Assembly (NCBI RefSeq): GCF_004341625.1
Contig: NZ_SLZG01000002.1
Span: 248,001-312,000, forward strand
DNA: 64,000 nt
Source of the DNA: Rhizobium sp. BK376
GTDB taxonomy: Bacteria; Pseudomonadota; Alphaproteobacteria; Rhizobiales; Rhizobiaceae
Direction of reading: 5' to 3'
Both the position numbers and the translations under genes were made by a program. Position 1 is the first letter of the stretch. Each line of letters starts with the position of its first letter. Under the pieces are notes generated by a model that was not told the DNA's origin, did not search any database, and saw only the letters and a program-made list of their open reading frames with translations. Of the stretch, positions 27,036 to 36,676 are shown one piece after another.

Positions 27036-27920
27036 ATGACCTTTGAGCAGCTTGCCATCTTCGTCGCTGTGGCCGAGCGGGAGCATTTGACCCACGCGGC
27101 CGAAGCCATTCATCTGACGCCTTCGGCCGTCAGCACGGCAATCAAGAATCTCGAAGCCTATTACGGGGTCGAGCTCTTTCATCGCGTCGGACGACGGATT
27201 GAACTTACCGAGACCGGGCGGACCTTTCTCGACGAGGCAAGGGCGACGCTTGCACGAGTGAATGCCGCGGAACTTATGCTCTCGGAACTCGGCGGACTGC
27301 AGCGCGGGCGGCTTACGCTCTGCGCCAGCCAGACGATAGCGAGCTACTGGCTTCCCCCGGTCATGATGCGTTTTCATCGCGATTATCCGGGCATCGATCT
27401 CGATTTGATGATCGGCAATACGCGCACCGTCTCCGATGCCGTCATCGAGGGGCGGGCCGAGCTTGGCTTCGTCGAGGGAGAGCTGGATGCGCCGGTCCTT
27501 TCCTCGCGCGTCGTGGCCCAGGATGCGTTGGCCTTGATCGTGGCACCGGATCATCCCTGGGCGGACGGACGTCTGCTGTCGGCAGCAGATCTTGTCGCCG
27601 ACAGCGGCTGGGTCATGCGCGAAGAGGGGTCGGGAACGCGATCGGAATTCGAAAATGCGATAGAGAGGCTCGGCGTATCGCGCAGCGATCTGCAAATTGC
27701 CCTGACGCTGCCTTCGAACGAGGCGGTCCTGGCGGCGGTGCGGTCGGGGCCTTGCGCGGCGGTGATATCAAGTGCTGCAGCTGCCCTCTATCTGCAGGAG
27801 GGATTGCTTGTCAAAGCAGCTTTCGATCTTCCGGTCAGGAATTTCCGGCTGCTGCGGCATAAGGAGCGCCATGCCAGCAAGGCGGCACTGACGCTCGAGG
27901 CGATGTGCAGAACCGGTTGA
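27036..27920 (+). CDS. LysR-family regulator (YeiE/CysB-like)
   Basis: The 294-residue protein opens with MTFEQLAIFVAVAEREHLTHAAEAIHLTPSAVSTAIKNLEAYYGVELFHRVGRRIELTETGRTF, a typical LysR helix-turn-helix. The effector domain follows. The ATG at 27036 is used rather than the TTG six bases earlier. It is divergent from the YeiH-like transporter gene (115 bp apart) and so is its probable regulator. Confidence 0.85.
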   Translation: MTFEQLAIFVAVAEREHLTHAAEAIHLTPSAVSTAIKNLEAYYGVELFHRVGRRIELTETGRTFLDEARATLARVNAAELMLSELGGLQRGRLTLCASQTIASYWLPPVMMRFHRDYPGIDLDLMIGNTRTVSDAVIEGRAELGFVEGELDAPVLSSRVVAQDALALIVAPDHPWADGRLLSAADLVADSGWVMREEGSGTRSEFENAIERLGVSRSDLQIALTLPSNEAVLAAVRSGPCAAVISSAAAALYLQEGLLVKAAFDLPVRNFRLLRHKERHASKAALTLEAMCRTG

Positions 27921-27937
27921 GCTTCGGTCGAGGCGCT

Positions 27938-28741
27938 TCAGTCCAAGCGCTTCTGGCCGGCGACGACGAGTTCGATTTCGTTGCGCGCCAACATCGCCTG
28001 GATGTCGCCCGGCGGTTGGTCGTCGGTCACCATGACGTCGTAGGTGGAAGGGTCGTCGATGATGATTGGCGCGCTTCGGCCGAACTTCTTGCTGTCTGCA
28101 ACGATGATACGGTTCTCGGCGCGCCGGGCCGCCTCGCGGGAATATTCCGCTTCCTCCAGATCGTGCAGCATGAAGCCCGACGTCGCGTTGACGGCGCCGA
28201 CCGAAAGGATGGCGTGACGAACGCTGAAGCGCCGCAGGAAGTTGATCGCTTCCATTCCGAAGGCGCCGCCGTCATGGGTGCGCAACTCGCCGCCGGCGAA
28301 GAAGACGCGGTTGCCGTTACGGGTTGCGAGCGCATGAGCAACCGAGACGGCGTTGGTGACGATGAAAAGATTCTGGTGCTTCTGCAGCGCGACGGCAATG
28401 AAGGCCGTCGTCGAGCCGATGTCCAGGAAGAGGGTGTCGCCGTTCTCGATCATGCTGGCGACGCTTGCAGCGATGAGGCGCTTGGCCTCGGGATTTTCGT
28501 TCATGCGAAAATGCAGCGGTTGCTCGATGACGGAATCCTTGATGTGGACGCCGCCATGCACTTTCGTCACGAGGCCATTGGCCTCCAGGGTGCGGATATT
28601 GCGCCGGATCGTTTCCTCCGACACGGCCAGCCGGTCAGCCAGAAATTGAATGCGACTTGCTCCCCCCGCAAGCCTCAACTCCTCCAGTATTTCGCGCTCG
28701 CGGTGGTTCGAATGTATTGGAAGTTGGTCGACGTCGGTCAT
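27938..28741 (-). CDS. DeoR/GlpR-family regulator
   Basis: The 267-residue protein has an N-terminal DeoR winged helix (REREILEELRLAGGASRIQFLADRLAVSEETIRRNIRTLEANGLVTKVHGGVH) and a DeoRC sugar-phosphate-sensing domain with the signature FLDIGSTTAFIAVAL and ILSVGAVNATSGFMLHDLEEAEYSREAARRA. It is divergent from the kinase/dehydrogenase operon; an inverted repeat overlaps that promoter region. It probably represses those genes, with a phosphorylated product as inducer. Confidence 0.87.
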   Translation of the reverse strand: MTDVDQLPIHSNHREREILEELRLAGGASRIQFLADRLAVSEETIRRNIRTLEANGLVTKVHGGVHIKDSVIEQPLHFRMNENPEAKRLIAASVASMIENGDTLFLDIGSTTAFIAVALQKHQNLFIVTNAVSVAHALATRNGNRVFFAGGELRTHDGGAFGMEAINFLRRFSVRHAILSVGAVNATSGFMLHDLEEAEYSREAARRAENRIIVADSKKFGRSAPIIIDDPSTYDVMVTDDQPPGDIQAMLARNEIELVVAGQKRLD

Positions 28742-28917
28742 TTTTCCAACCTGCTTTGTTCCCTTAAACCAATTTTTAAGTCAAATTTGACCGTTCGTGA
28801 AGCATTCCGTTTGCCGAATGGTGCAAATCCGCGATTTTTGCAGCGATTGGCCCGATGAAACTCAACAAAAAGCCAAATATTCGTTTCTTTATGTGGTTGG
28901 CGCTTGACACATCGGTG

Positions 28918-28942
28918 TTTGTGAAGAACCTTTTATCACAAA
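28918..28942. promoter_or_regulatory. Inverted repeat TTTGTGA-N11-TCACAAA
   Basis: An exact 7-bp inverted repeat with an 11-base spacer lies 31 bp before the kinase ATG and about 177 bp before the DeoR start. A TTGACA hexamer begins at 28904, just upstream. The position fits a repressor site for the DeoR protein. Confidence 0.45.
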
Positions 28943-28973
28943 TGGCTTAAATGCCATGCAGCTCGGAGGGGGA

Positions 28974-29849
28974 ATGAGCGCAGCGCCGGAAGACAGGATA
29001 CATACTCTCGGGATCTGGCATGGATCGATCGAGATCACTCCTCTCTTTGGCGGCCTCACCAACCGAAACTATCTGGTCAGAGACAATTGCCGCCGCTGCG
29101 TGGTGCGTCTCGGTACCGATATTCCCGTCCACCATATCAGCCGAGCCAACGAGCTTGCCGCCAGCAAGGCCGCCCACGAGGCCGGCATTTCGCCCGCAGT
29201 CATCCACCATGCGCCCGGTGTCCTCGTCCTCGACTATATCGACGGGGCGCCGCTTGTGCCGGCAGATATTCGCCACGCGTCGATGTTCGAGCGCGTGGTC
29301 GCGCTTGTACGCGAATGCCATTTCGAGATTCCCAAGCATTTCCGCGGTCCGGCGATGATCTTCTGGGTCTTCCATGTCATACGCGACTATGGCGCGGCCC
29401 TCCGTTGTGGCAACCGGCATGCAGAGTCGATCCCGTCGCTCATCGAGAAGGCGGAACGGCTGGAGCGGGCGGCGGGACCGTTCGAAATCGGTTTCGGCCA
29501 CAATGATCTCCTGGCTTCCAATTTCCTCGACGATGGAAAGAAGCTCTGGCTGATCGACTGGGACTATGCCGGCTTCAACACGCCGTTGTTCGATCTGGGC
29601 GGGCTGGCGTCCAACAACGAGTTTTCTGCGGAGCAGGAAGCTGCAATGCTGGAGACCTATTTCGAACGGTCGATCGATGACGATCTGTGGCACCGCTACG
29701 TGGCGATGAAATGCGCTTCGCTCCTGCGCGAAAGCATGTGGAGCATGGTTTCGGAAACCCATTCCAGCATCGATTTCGACTATCCCACATATACCGATGA
29801 AAACCTGGCGCGGTTCGACCGCGCTTACGAGATATTTTGTGGATATTGA
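28974..29849 (+). CDS. Choline/ethanolamine kinase-like APH-family phosphotransferase
   Basis: The 291-residue protein has the aminoglycoside-phosphotransferase fold: FGGLTNRNYLVRD at the start, the catalytic loop GFGHNDLLASNFLDDG and the metal-binding LIDWDYAGFN. The motif set is closest to choline/ethanolamine kinases. The ATG at 28974 directly follows GGAGGGGG. It is 10 bp before a dimethylglycine dehydrogenase-like gene, and the DeoR protein upstream normally senses phosphorylated compounds. An N-methylated alcohol or amino-alcohol substrate is likely; choline itself is not shown. Confidence 0.75.
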   Translation: MSAAPEDRIHTLGIWHGSIEITPLFGGLTNRNYLVRDNCRRCVVRLGTDIPVHHISRANELAASKAAHEAGISPAVIHHAPGVLVLDYIDGAPLVPADIRHASMFERVVALVRECHFEIPKHFRGPAMIFWVFHVIRDYGAALRCGNRHAESIPSLIEKAERLERAAGPFEIGFGHNDLLASNFLDDGKKLWLIDWDYAGFNTPLFDLGGLASNNEFSAEQEAAMLETYFERSIDDDLWHRYVAMKCASLLRESMWSMVSETHSSIDFDYPTYTDENLARFDRAYEIFCGY

Positions 29850-29859
29850 GGTTCATTTG

Positions 29860-32307
29860 ATGAAGACCCTGCCAACAACAGCAAAAGCGATCGTCATAGG
29901 CGGCGGCATCATCGGGTGCTCCACGGCCTATCACCTTGCCAAGCTCGGCTGGACGGATACCGTTCTTCTGGAGCGCAAGAAGCTGACCTCGGGGACAACG
30001 TTCCATGCCGCGGGCCTTGTCGGCCAGCTGCGGACGAGCGCCAATATTACCCAGCTGCTCGGCTATTCCGTCGGCCTCTACAAGGAACTCGAAGCCGAGA
30101 CGGGGCTTGCCACCGGCTGGAAGATGAATGGCGGCCTGCGGGTTGCCTGCAATGAAGAGCGGTGGACCGAGGTCAAGCGCCAGGCGACGACAGCGCAATC
30201 CTTTGGTCTCGAGATGCAGCTGCTGACGCCTAGGGAAGCACAGGATCTCTGGCCGCTGATGGAGATCGACGATCTCGTCGGCGCGGCCTATCTCCCGACC
30301 GACGGCCAAGCCAATCCCTCCGACATCACCCAGGCGCTGGCCAAGGGTGCAAGGATGGCCGGCGCCTCGATCTTCGAGGACACCGAAGTTCTCGATATCG
30401 AGATCGACAAGGGCCGCATCCGCGCCGTTGTGACAGACAAGGGCCGCATCGAGTGCGAGCGGGTCGTCGTCTGCGCCGGGCAGTGGACGCGCGCCTTCGC
30501 CGCCCGTTTCGGCGTCAACGTGCCGCTTGTCTCGGTCGAGCATCAATATGTCATCACCGAATCCTTCGGCGTTCCTTCCAATCTGCCGACGCTGCGCGAT
30601 CCCGATCGGCTGACCTATTACAAGGAAGAGGTCGGTGGACTGGTCATGGGCGGCTACGAGCCTAATCCCATTGCATGGGCGGTCGACGGCATTCCTGAAA
30701 ATTTCCACTATTCTCTGCTCGATTCCAATTTCGACCATTTCAACCAGATCATGGAGCAGGCGCTCGGGCGCGTGCCGGCGCTTCAGACTGTCGGCGTCAA
30801 GCAGCTGCTCAACGGCCCGGAGAGCTTCACGCCCGATGGCAATTTCATCCTTGGCGAGGCACCGGAGCTGAAGAACTTCTTCGTCGGCGCCGGCTTCAAT
30901 GCCTTTGGCATTGCGTCGGCCGGTGGCGCCGGCATGGCGCTGGCCGAATGGGTGTCGAAAGGCGAGCCCCCCTACGACCTCTGGCCGGCGGATATCCGTC
31001 GCTTCGGCCGTCCGCATTTCGATACGGACTGGGTGCGCACCCGTACGCTGGAAGCCTATGGCAAGCACTACACGATGGCATGGCCGTTCGAGGAGCATTC
31101 CAGCGGCCGGCCCTGCCGCAAGTCGCCGCTTTACGACCGGCTGAAGGCGCAGGGCGCCTGTTTCGGCGAGAAGCTCGGCTGGGAGCGGCCGAACTGGTTT
31201 GCGGATCTCTTTGCCGGCGAGGAGCCGAAGGATATATACAGCTATGCCAGGCAGAACTGGTTCGATGCCGTCGGCCGCGAGCACAGATCGACGCGCGAGG
31301 CTGCCGTCATCTTCGACCAGACCTCGTTTGCGAAGTTCCTGCTCAAGGGGCGCGATGCGGAAGCGGCGATCTCGTGGATCGCCTCCAACGATGTCGCACG
31401 GCCGGTTGGTTCGCTTGTCTACACGCAGATGCTAAACGACAAGGGCGGCATCGAGTGCGACGTGACGGTTGCGCGCATCGCCGAGGATGAGTTTTACATC
31501 ACGACAGGCACGGGTTTCGCGACCCACGACTTCGACTGGATCTCGAAGAATATCCCGGCCGATCTGCATGCCGAGCTGGTCGACATCACCTCCGCCCATT
31601 CCGTCCTGTCGCTGATGGGACCGAAGTCGCGCGTCATTCTCGAAGCGGTCACACATGCGGATATCTCCAACGCGAGCTTCCCTTTCGGCACCGTCCGCAC
31701 GATCGGGATTGCCGGGTGCCCGGTCAGGGCCTTGCGCATCACCTATGTCGGTGAACTCGGCTATGAGCTGCATGTACCGATCGAATATGCTGCGACCGTC
31801 TATGATGCGCTGATGATAGCGGGGCGGGACCACGGGCTCGTCAATGCCGGCTATAGGGCAATCGAGAGCTGCCGGCTGGAAAAGGGTTATCGCGCCTGGG
31901 GATCGGATATCGGGCCGGATCATACGCCTGTCGAGGCCGGTCTCGCCTGGGCGGTGAAGATGAGGAAGAACATCGCCTTCCGTGGCCGCGATGCGATCGA
32001 GCGCCAGCTCGCAACGGGCGTGCGCAAGATGCTCGCCTGCTTCGTGCCGGATGATCCCGATGTGGTGCTGCTTGGCCGAGAGACGATCTACCGGGACGGC
32101 AAGCGCGTCGGTTGGCTTTCCAGCGGCGGCTTCGGCTACACGGTCGGCAAACCGATCGGCTATGGTTATGTGCGCGATCCCGAGGGCGTCACAGAGGACT
32201 TCGTTCTGTCAGGAACCTACGAACTCGACGTTGCCAGGCAGCGCGTGCCATGCAAGGTGTCGATGAAGCCGCTCTATGATCCTGACATGCTGAGGATCAA
32301 GGCTTAA
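29860..32307 (+). CDS. Dimethylglycine/sarcosine dehydrogenase-like FAD protein with GcvT domain
   Basis: The 815-residue protein has an N-terminal FAD-binding amine oxidase domain (IVIGGGIIGCSTAYHLAKLGWTDTVLLERKKLTSGTTFHAAGLVGQLR; the His in TTFHAAG is the expected flavin attachment point), a linker and a C-terminal GcvT-like folate-binding half (residues about 430-810, with VGELGYELHVPIEYAATVYDAL and FRGRDAIERQ). The enzyme should demethylate an N-methyl amine and pass the one-carbon unit to tetrahydrofolate. The start at 29860 follows TGAGG, 10 bp after the kinase stop, so the two are co-transcribed. Confidence 0.87.
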   Translation: MKTLPTTAKAIVIGGGIIGCSTAYHLAKLGWTDTVLLERKKLTSGTTFHAAGLVGQLRTSANITQLLGYSVGLYKELEAETGLATGWKMNGGLRVACNEERWTEVKRQATTAQSFGLEMQLLTPREAQDLWPLMEIDDLVGAAYLPTDGQANPSDITQALAKGARMAGASIFEDTEVLDIEIDKGRIRAVVTDKGRIECERVVVCAGQWTRAFAARFGVNVPLVSVEHQYVITESFGVPSNLPTLRDPDRLTYYKEEVGGLVMGGYEPNPIAWAVDGIPENFHYSLLDSNFDHFNQIMEQALGRVPALQTVGVKQLLNGPESFTPDGNFILGEAPELKNFFVGAGFNAFGIASAGGAGMALAEWVSKGEPPYDLWPADIRRFGRPHFDTDWVRTRTLEAYGKHYTMAWPFEEHSSGRPCRKSPLYDRLKAQGACFGEKLGWERPNWFADLFAGEEPKDIYSYARQNWFDAVGREHRSTREAAVIFDQTSFAKFLLKGRDAEAAISWIASNDVARPVGSLVYTQMLNDKGGIECDVTVARIAEDEFYITTGTGFATHDFDWISKNIPADLHAELVDITSAHSVLSLMGPKSRVILEAVTHADISNASFPFGTVRTIGIAGCPVRALRITYVGELGYELHVPIEYAATVYDALMIAGRDHGLVNAGYRAIESCRLEKGYRAWGSDIGPDHTPVEAGLAWAVKMRKNIAFRGRDAIERQLATGVRKMLACFVPDDPDVVLLGRETIYRDGKRVGWLSSGGFGYTVGKPIGYGYVRDPEGVTEDFVLSGTYELDVARQRVPCKVSMKPLYDPDMLRIKA

Positions 32308-32404
32308 AACCTGTGACTCGTCGCCGCCTGGCGTGTGCTTTTCTTGACTCGGCAAGCTATTCGTCCTCAATCGGTTGACGGTTGAAAAGACGGAGCAGCG
32401 CGAC

Positions 32405-33106
32405 ATGGCAGAGGCAGGTGTCAAGCTGGAGGAGAGCTGGCGAGCAGCGTTGTCGCATGAATTCGCAAGCCCCTACATGCATCAGCTGAAAACGTTTCTT
32501 GTCGAGGAAAAGGAGCGCGGCAAAAGCATTTTTCCGCGCGGCCCGGAATATTTTCGAGCGCTCGATCTGACGCCGATCTCTGATGTAAAAGTCGTCATCC
32601 TCGGGCAGGATCCCTATCATGGGCTCGGGCAGGCGCATGGCCTCTGCTTCAGCGTCAGGCCGGGTGTCCGCATCCCGCCGTCGCTGGTCAATATCTACAA
32701 GGAAATGGAGAGCGATCTCGGAATCCCTCCGGCGCGCCACGGCTTTCTCGAGAGCTGGGCGAAACAGGGCGTGCTCCTGCTCAACAGCGTGCTGACCGTC
32801 GAGGAGTCCCGCGCGGCGTCGCACCAGGGCAAGGGCTGGGAACGCTTTACTGATGCTGTCATCCGCACGGTCAACGATGAATGCGATGCCGTCGTCTTCA
32901 TGCTCTGGGGCTCCTATGCGCAGAAGAAGGCCGCTTTCGTCGACACAGCGAAGCATCTGGTGCTGAAGGCACCACACCCATCGCCGCTTTCAGCCCATAA
33001 CGGTTTCTTCGGCAGCAGGCACTTTTCCAAGGCGAATGCATTTCTCAAATCGCGCGGCCGCGAGGCGATCGATTGGGCACTGCCGCAGGATCCTGGCGGT
33101 CATTGA
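32405..33106 (+). CDS. ung: Uracil-DNA glycosylase, family 1
   Basis: The 233-residue enzyme removes uracil from DNA. The catalytic water-activating motif [18 protein letters not shown] and the late [21 protein letters not shown] loop are both present and intact. The ATG at 32405 has GGAG upstream; an in-frame TTG ten codons earlier has none. No other repair genes are adjacent. Confidence 0.95.
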   Translation: MAEAGVKLEESWRAALSHEFASPYMHQLKTFLVEEKERGKSIFPRGPEYFRALDLTPISDVKVVILGQDPYHGLGQAHGLCFSVRPGVRIPPSLVNIYKEMESDLGIPPARHGFLESWAKQGVLLLNSVLTVEESRAASHQGKGWERFTDAVIRTVNDECDAVVFMLWGSYAQKKAAFVDTAKHLVLKAPHPSPLSAHNGFFGSRHFSKANAFLKSRGREAIDWALPQDPGGH

Positions 33107-33170
33107 GTAACTGCTGCCGGCCGAGGGGCCGATCGGCCGTGGATGCAGACCAAGGGAGAAGGGGGATTTC

Positions 33171-33689
33171 ATGCTCATTATCTTCGGTGGTTTACCCGGC
33201 AGCGGAAAAACCACGACTGCGCGCGCTCTCGCCGCGCGCATGGAGGGTGTGTATGTGCGGGTCGATACGATCGAGCAGGCGATCCGGCGCTCAGACGTGC
33301 TGAAGGGGGAGGTAGGCCCGGCTGGCTATGTCGTGGCCTACAGTGTTGCCGAAGACAATCTCAGCCTCGGCCGAACCGTCGTTGCCGACTCGGTCAATTC
33401 CATTCAGATAACGCGGGATGCCTGGCTGGATGTCGCCAAGCGTTGCAACGTGCCGGCGGTCGAAATCGAGGTCATTTGTTCGGACAAAGCCGAGCATCGC
33501 CGTCGTGCCGAAACGCGCCCCACCGACATCGAAGGCCTGGTGAAACCGACATGGCAGGAGACGGTGGCCAGGGAGTATGATGATTGGGGCGGCCGCGCCA
33601 TCGTGGTCGACACGGCAGCAAGGGGTGTTGACGAGATCGTCGCTGACCTCGTGGTGCAGCTACGACGTCACGGATTGCGGGACATCTAG
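33171..33689 (+). CDS. P-loop kinase-like protein (AAA_33/zeta-toxin-like fold)
   Basis: The 172-residue protein begins with a Walker A motif, FGGLPGSGKTTTARALA (Gly-rich loop with Lys-Thr), and has RVDTIEQAIRR and VVADSVNS segments that resemble small nucleotide kinases with a DUF463/gluconate-kinase-like architecture. An AAGGGAGAAGGGGG-type purine stretch lies upstream. Substrate and partners are unknown. It sits alone between ung and the dioxygenase gene. Confidence 0.7.
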   Translation: MLIIFGGLPGSGKTTTARALAARMEGVYVRVDTIEQAIRRSDVLKGEVGPAGYVVAYSVAEDNLSLGRTVVADSVNSIQITRDAWLDVAKRCNVPAVEIEVICSDKAEHRRRAETRPTDIEGLVKPTWQETVAREYDDWGGRAIVVDTAARGVDEIVADLVVQLRRHGLRDI

Positions 33690-33854
33690 GTTCCCATCAT
33701 TCCTCAATTGGGTATTTTGAACGATCGAATTTCATCGTTCAGTAATTGAAGACAATCCGTTTGGCTCTTCGGGTCTATCCCTGAGGCGTCTGTGGGACCA
33801 TCTTCTGCCTCATGGAAGCGCCCGACGGTTTCGGGCGAGACAAAGGGGTTTGAA

Positions 33855-34787
33855 ATGCTCGACCAGATCAAGGGCCTGCACCACGTCACGTCGATGGCGG
33901 AGGACGCCCGCACCAACAACAAGTTCTTCACGCAGTCGCTCGGTCTGCGCCGGGTGAAGAAGACCGTCAACTTCGATGCGCCGGATGTCTATCACCTTTA
34001 CTATGGTGACGAGATCGGCACTCCAGGTACCGTCATGACCTATTTTCCATTCGCGAAGATGGCTCGCGGCCGTCCGGGTACCGGCGAAGTCGGTACCACC
34101 GTCTTCTCCGTCCCTGATGGCGCGATCGGTTATTGGACCGAAAGGCTCGGCAAGCTCAATGTCGAAGGTCTGAAGACGGACGAATCCTTCGGTCAGAAGC
34201 GCCTGCACTTTGCCGGCCCTGACGGTGATGGCTTTGCGCTCGTCGAGGTCAAGGACGACAACCGCCAGCCCTGGACACATGGCGGCGTTGCGGCCGACCA
34301 GGCGATCCGCGGCTTTCATTCCGTTGCCATGCGGCTTAGGGACGAGGGCGCGACTGCCGAGCTTCTGAAATACATGGGCTACGAAGTCGTCGACACACAT
34401 GAAGGCGTCAAGCGCCTGGCAATTCCGGGCGGTAATGGCGCCGACTTCGTCGATCTCGAAACCATGCCGAACATCAACCGGTCTCTGCCGGGTGCCGGTT
34501 CGGTCCATCACGTCGCCTTCGCTGTCGAAAACCGCGCAAAGCAGCTCGAAGTGCGCAAGGCTCTGATGGATACCGGCTACCAGGTAACCCCGGTCATCGA
34601 CCGCGATTACTTCTGGGCGATTTACTTCCGCACGCCGGGCGGCGTGTTGTTCGAGGTCGCAACCAACGAGCCCGGCTTTGACCGCGACGAGGACACGGCC
34701 CATCTCGGCGAAGCTCTGAAACTGCCCGAGCAGCACGCGCACCTGCGCACGCTGATCGAACAGCATCTTGAGCCGCTGGAAGGCTAA
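33855..34787 (+). CDS. Ring-cleaving dioxygenase, VOC family (MhqO-like)
   Basis: The 310-residue protein has two glyoxalase/VOC repeats, GLHHVTSMAEDARTNNKFFTQSLGLRRVKKTVNFD and GSVHHVAFAVENRAKQLEVRKALMDTGYQV, with a metal-ligand Glu in FRTPGGVLFEVATNEPGF. It resembles the hydroquinone-type dioxygenases (MhqO/YdfO). The ATG at 33855 is preceded by AAAGGGG. It is followed 74 bp later by a MhqD-like esterase, the same pairing as in firmicute quinone-detoxification operons. Confidence 0.82.
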   Translation: MLDQIKGLHHVTSMAEDARTNNKFFTQSLGLRRVKKTVNFDAPDVYHLYYGDEIGTPGTVMTYFPFAKMARGRPGTGEVGTTVFSVPDGAIGYWTERLGKLNVEGLKTDESFGQKRLHFAGPDGDGFALVEVKDDNRQPWTHGGVAADQAIRGFHSVAMRLRDEGATAELLKYMGYEVVDTHEGVKRLAIPGGNGADFVDLETMPNINRSLPGAGSVHHVAFAVENRAKQLEVRKALMDTGYQVTPVIDRDYFWAIYFRTPGGVLFEVATNEPGFDRDEDTAHLGEALKLPEQHAHLRTLIEQHLEPLEG

Positions 34788-34861
34788 TTTGTTTTGACGC
34801 AATTCCGGACGGAAAGCCGCAGCGCGGTTTTCCTGGAATTGCTCTTGTCAGGAGAAACGAC

Positions 34862-35473
34862 ATGACCGACCAAGGTTATGTGCACCGGCTGCGGGCCGGT
34901 GCACCGGGGAAACCCATTCTCTTCGTCTTTCACGGAACGGGTGGGGACGAAAACCAGTTCTTCGATTTCGGAAGCCGGCTGTTGCCTGACGCGACCGTGG
35001 TTTCGCCGCGCGGCGACGTCTCGGAGCATGGCGCAGCCCGCTTCTTCAAGCGCACGGGCGAGGGGGTCTACGACATGGCCGATCTTGCCCGGGCAACCGA
35101 CAAGATGGCTCGCTACGTCAAGGAACTGGCTGTCGAACACAGTGCATCGCAAGTCCTCGGATTGGGCTTTTCCAACGGCGCCAACATTCTGGCCAACGTG
35201 CTCATCGAGCATGGCGGGCTCTTCGATGCGGCGGCGCTGATGCATCCGCTGATCCCTTTCAAGTCGCGTGACAACGCGGCTTTGCAAGGGACGAAGGTCT
35301 TGATCACGGCGGGAGAGCGCGATCCGATTTCGCCTGTGCCGCTCACCCAGGCGCTTGCCGACTATTTTGGCCGGCAGAAGGCGGAGACGAAGGTCGAGTG
35401 GCATCCGGGCGGCCACGATATCCGCCCGAATGAGATCGAGGCCATCCGTGCTCTCTTTGCTCCCTATGCCTGA
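34862..35473 (+). CDS. Carboxylesterase-like alpha/beta hydrolase (MhqD-like)
   Basis: The 203-residue hydrolase has a full triad: Ser in GLGFSNGANILANVL, Asp in ITAGERDPISP and His in HPGGHDIRPNE. The oxyanion motif FVFHGTGGDE is near the start. The size and motif order match the MhqD/YodD branch of predicted phospholipase/carboxylesterases. It has a strong AGGAGAAA site. With the dioxygenase upstream it probably handles a ring-cleavage product or a quinone/ester adduct. Confidence 0.82.
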   Translation: MTDQGYVHRLRAGAPGKPILFVFHGTGGDENQFFDFGSRLLPDATVVSPRGDVSEHGAARFFKRTGEGVYDMADLARATDKMARYVKELAVEHSASQVLGLGFSNGANILANVLIEHGGLFDAAALMHPLIPFKSRDNAALQGTKVLITAGERDPISPVPLTQALADYFGRQKAETKVEWHPGGHDIRPNEIEAIRALFAPYA

Positions 35474-35615
35474 CCGATCTTGACATAAAATCCGGCGTGG
35501 CGGTTTTGCAACCGGCACGCCCGAACGCCTGTCCACGACAGCCGACGGCGCAAGTCTTGCTTGTGGCTCATTCGCTCGCTCGCTAATAGTCGAAGCTTGA
35601 AATGGGGGATGCGTC

Positions 35616-36512
35616 GTGACGCTGGGGGAGCAAAAACAATATCGGCTGGGCGTCGCCTATGTTGCGCTCTCCGCGCTCGCCTGGTCATCGTCGGGCCTTT
35701 TCGTCCGCACAATCCACGCCGATTTCCTGACCATTCTCTTCTGCCGTGGCATCGTTTCCGGGCTTGGCGTTTTCGCGCTGTTTTTCTATATCGAACGCCG
35801 CCGGGCGTGGCGGATCATCCGGTCGATGCGCGGACCTTCGCTTGCGGCGACCGTGCTTTCCACGGCCGCGATGATCAGCGGCATCGGTTCGATCTATTAC
35901 ACCTCGGTTGCCGATGCGATGGTGATCTATGCGACGGTTCCCTTCGTGACCGCTGGCATCGCCTACCTCTTCATCCACGAACGGCCGAGCCGGACGACGT
36001 TGATCGCAAGTGCCGTGGCGCTCGCCGGCGTTATCGTCATGTTGCTGGGCGAGACCGGCGGCGGTGGAAGCTGGCTCGGCAAGGGACTGGCGGCTATCAT
36101 GTCGCTGACGGTGGCAGGTCTGGCCGTTGTCATGCGCCAGCATCGCGAAGTCCCGATGCTGCCTGCCATGGCGGCGTCCGCTTGGCTCTGCTCCCTCGTC
36201 ACCTTCTGGTTCGCATCCCCGGGCGCCGTTTCCGTCCATGACCTTGGATTGATCATTGCCTTCGGGCTTGTTCAGAATGCGATGGGGCTTAGCCTTTACA
36301 CATTCGGCTCGCGCCTTATTCCGGCGGCCGATGCCAGCCTGCTGACCTCGCTGGAAGTGCCGCTCACGCCCCTTTGGGTCTGGATATTCCTCAGCGAAGC
36401 GCCGTCCCCTGCAACGATGATCGGCGGCCCGATCGTGCTTCTCGCGCTCTTCGGCCATATATTCCTCGAGGTCCGCAGAAATCGTGTGCCGGCAACGGTG
36501 GAGATCGCTTGA
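35616..36512 (+). CDS. EamA/DMT-family transporter
   Basis: The 298-residue protein starts with GTG (GGGGGAT upstream) and has ten membrane segments in two EamA repeats (YVALSALAWSSSGLFVRTIHADFLTILFCRGIVSGLGVFALFFY; LGLIIAFGLVQNAMGLSLYTFGSRLIPAADASLLTSLEVPLTPLWVWIFLSEAPSP). It should be a metabolite exporter. It is followed by a flavin reductase gene 165 bp later and is preceded by the esterase gene. There is no adjacent regulator. Confidence 0.82.
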   Translation: MTLGEQKQYRLGVAYVALSALAWSSSGLFVRTIHADFLTILFCRGIVSGLGVFALFFYIERRRAWRIIRSMRGPSLAATVLSTAAMISGIGSIYYTSVADAMVIYATVPFVTAGIAYLFIHERPSRTTLIASAVALAGVIVMLLGETGGGGSWLGKGLAAIMSLTVAGLAVVMRQHREVPMLPAMAASAWLCSLVTFWFASPGAVSVHDLGLIIAFGLVQNAMGLSLYTFGSRLIPAADASLLTSLEVPLTPLWVWIFLSEAPSPATMIGGPIVLLALFGHIFLEVRRNRVPATVEIA

Positions 36513-36676
36513 AATTCAGGCCGGGCAGCGGATGAAATTTGGCATAGTCGATAGTTTTTATAGAAAATTAAATACCACCGGCTGCTCGTTTAGCGGAATG
36601 CGCTTGCTTGAGATGGCAGATGGAGCGAACTAAGTTGAGACCGTTGAAGGCTATGTCGGCCGGATGGGATGACGCT

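Noticed and set aside
29575..31284. A 569-codon open frame antisense to the kinase and dehydrogenase genes
   Set aside because: Both sense-strand proteins are clear family members, so the antisense frame is a shadow.
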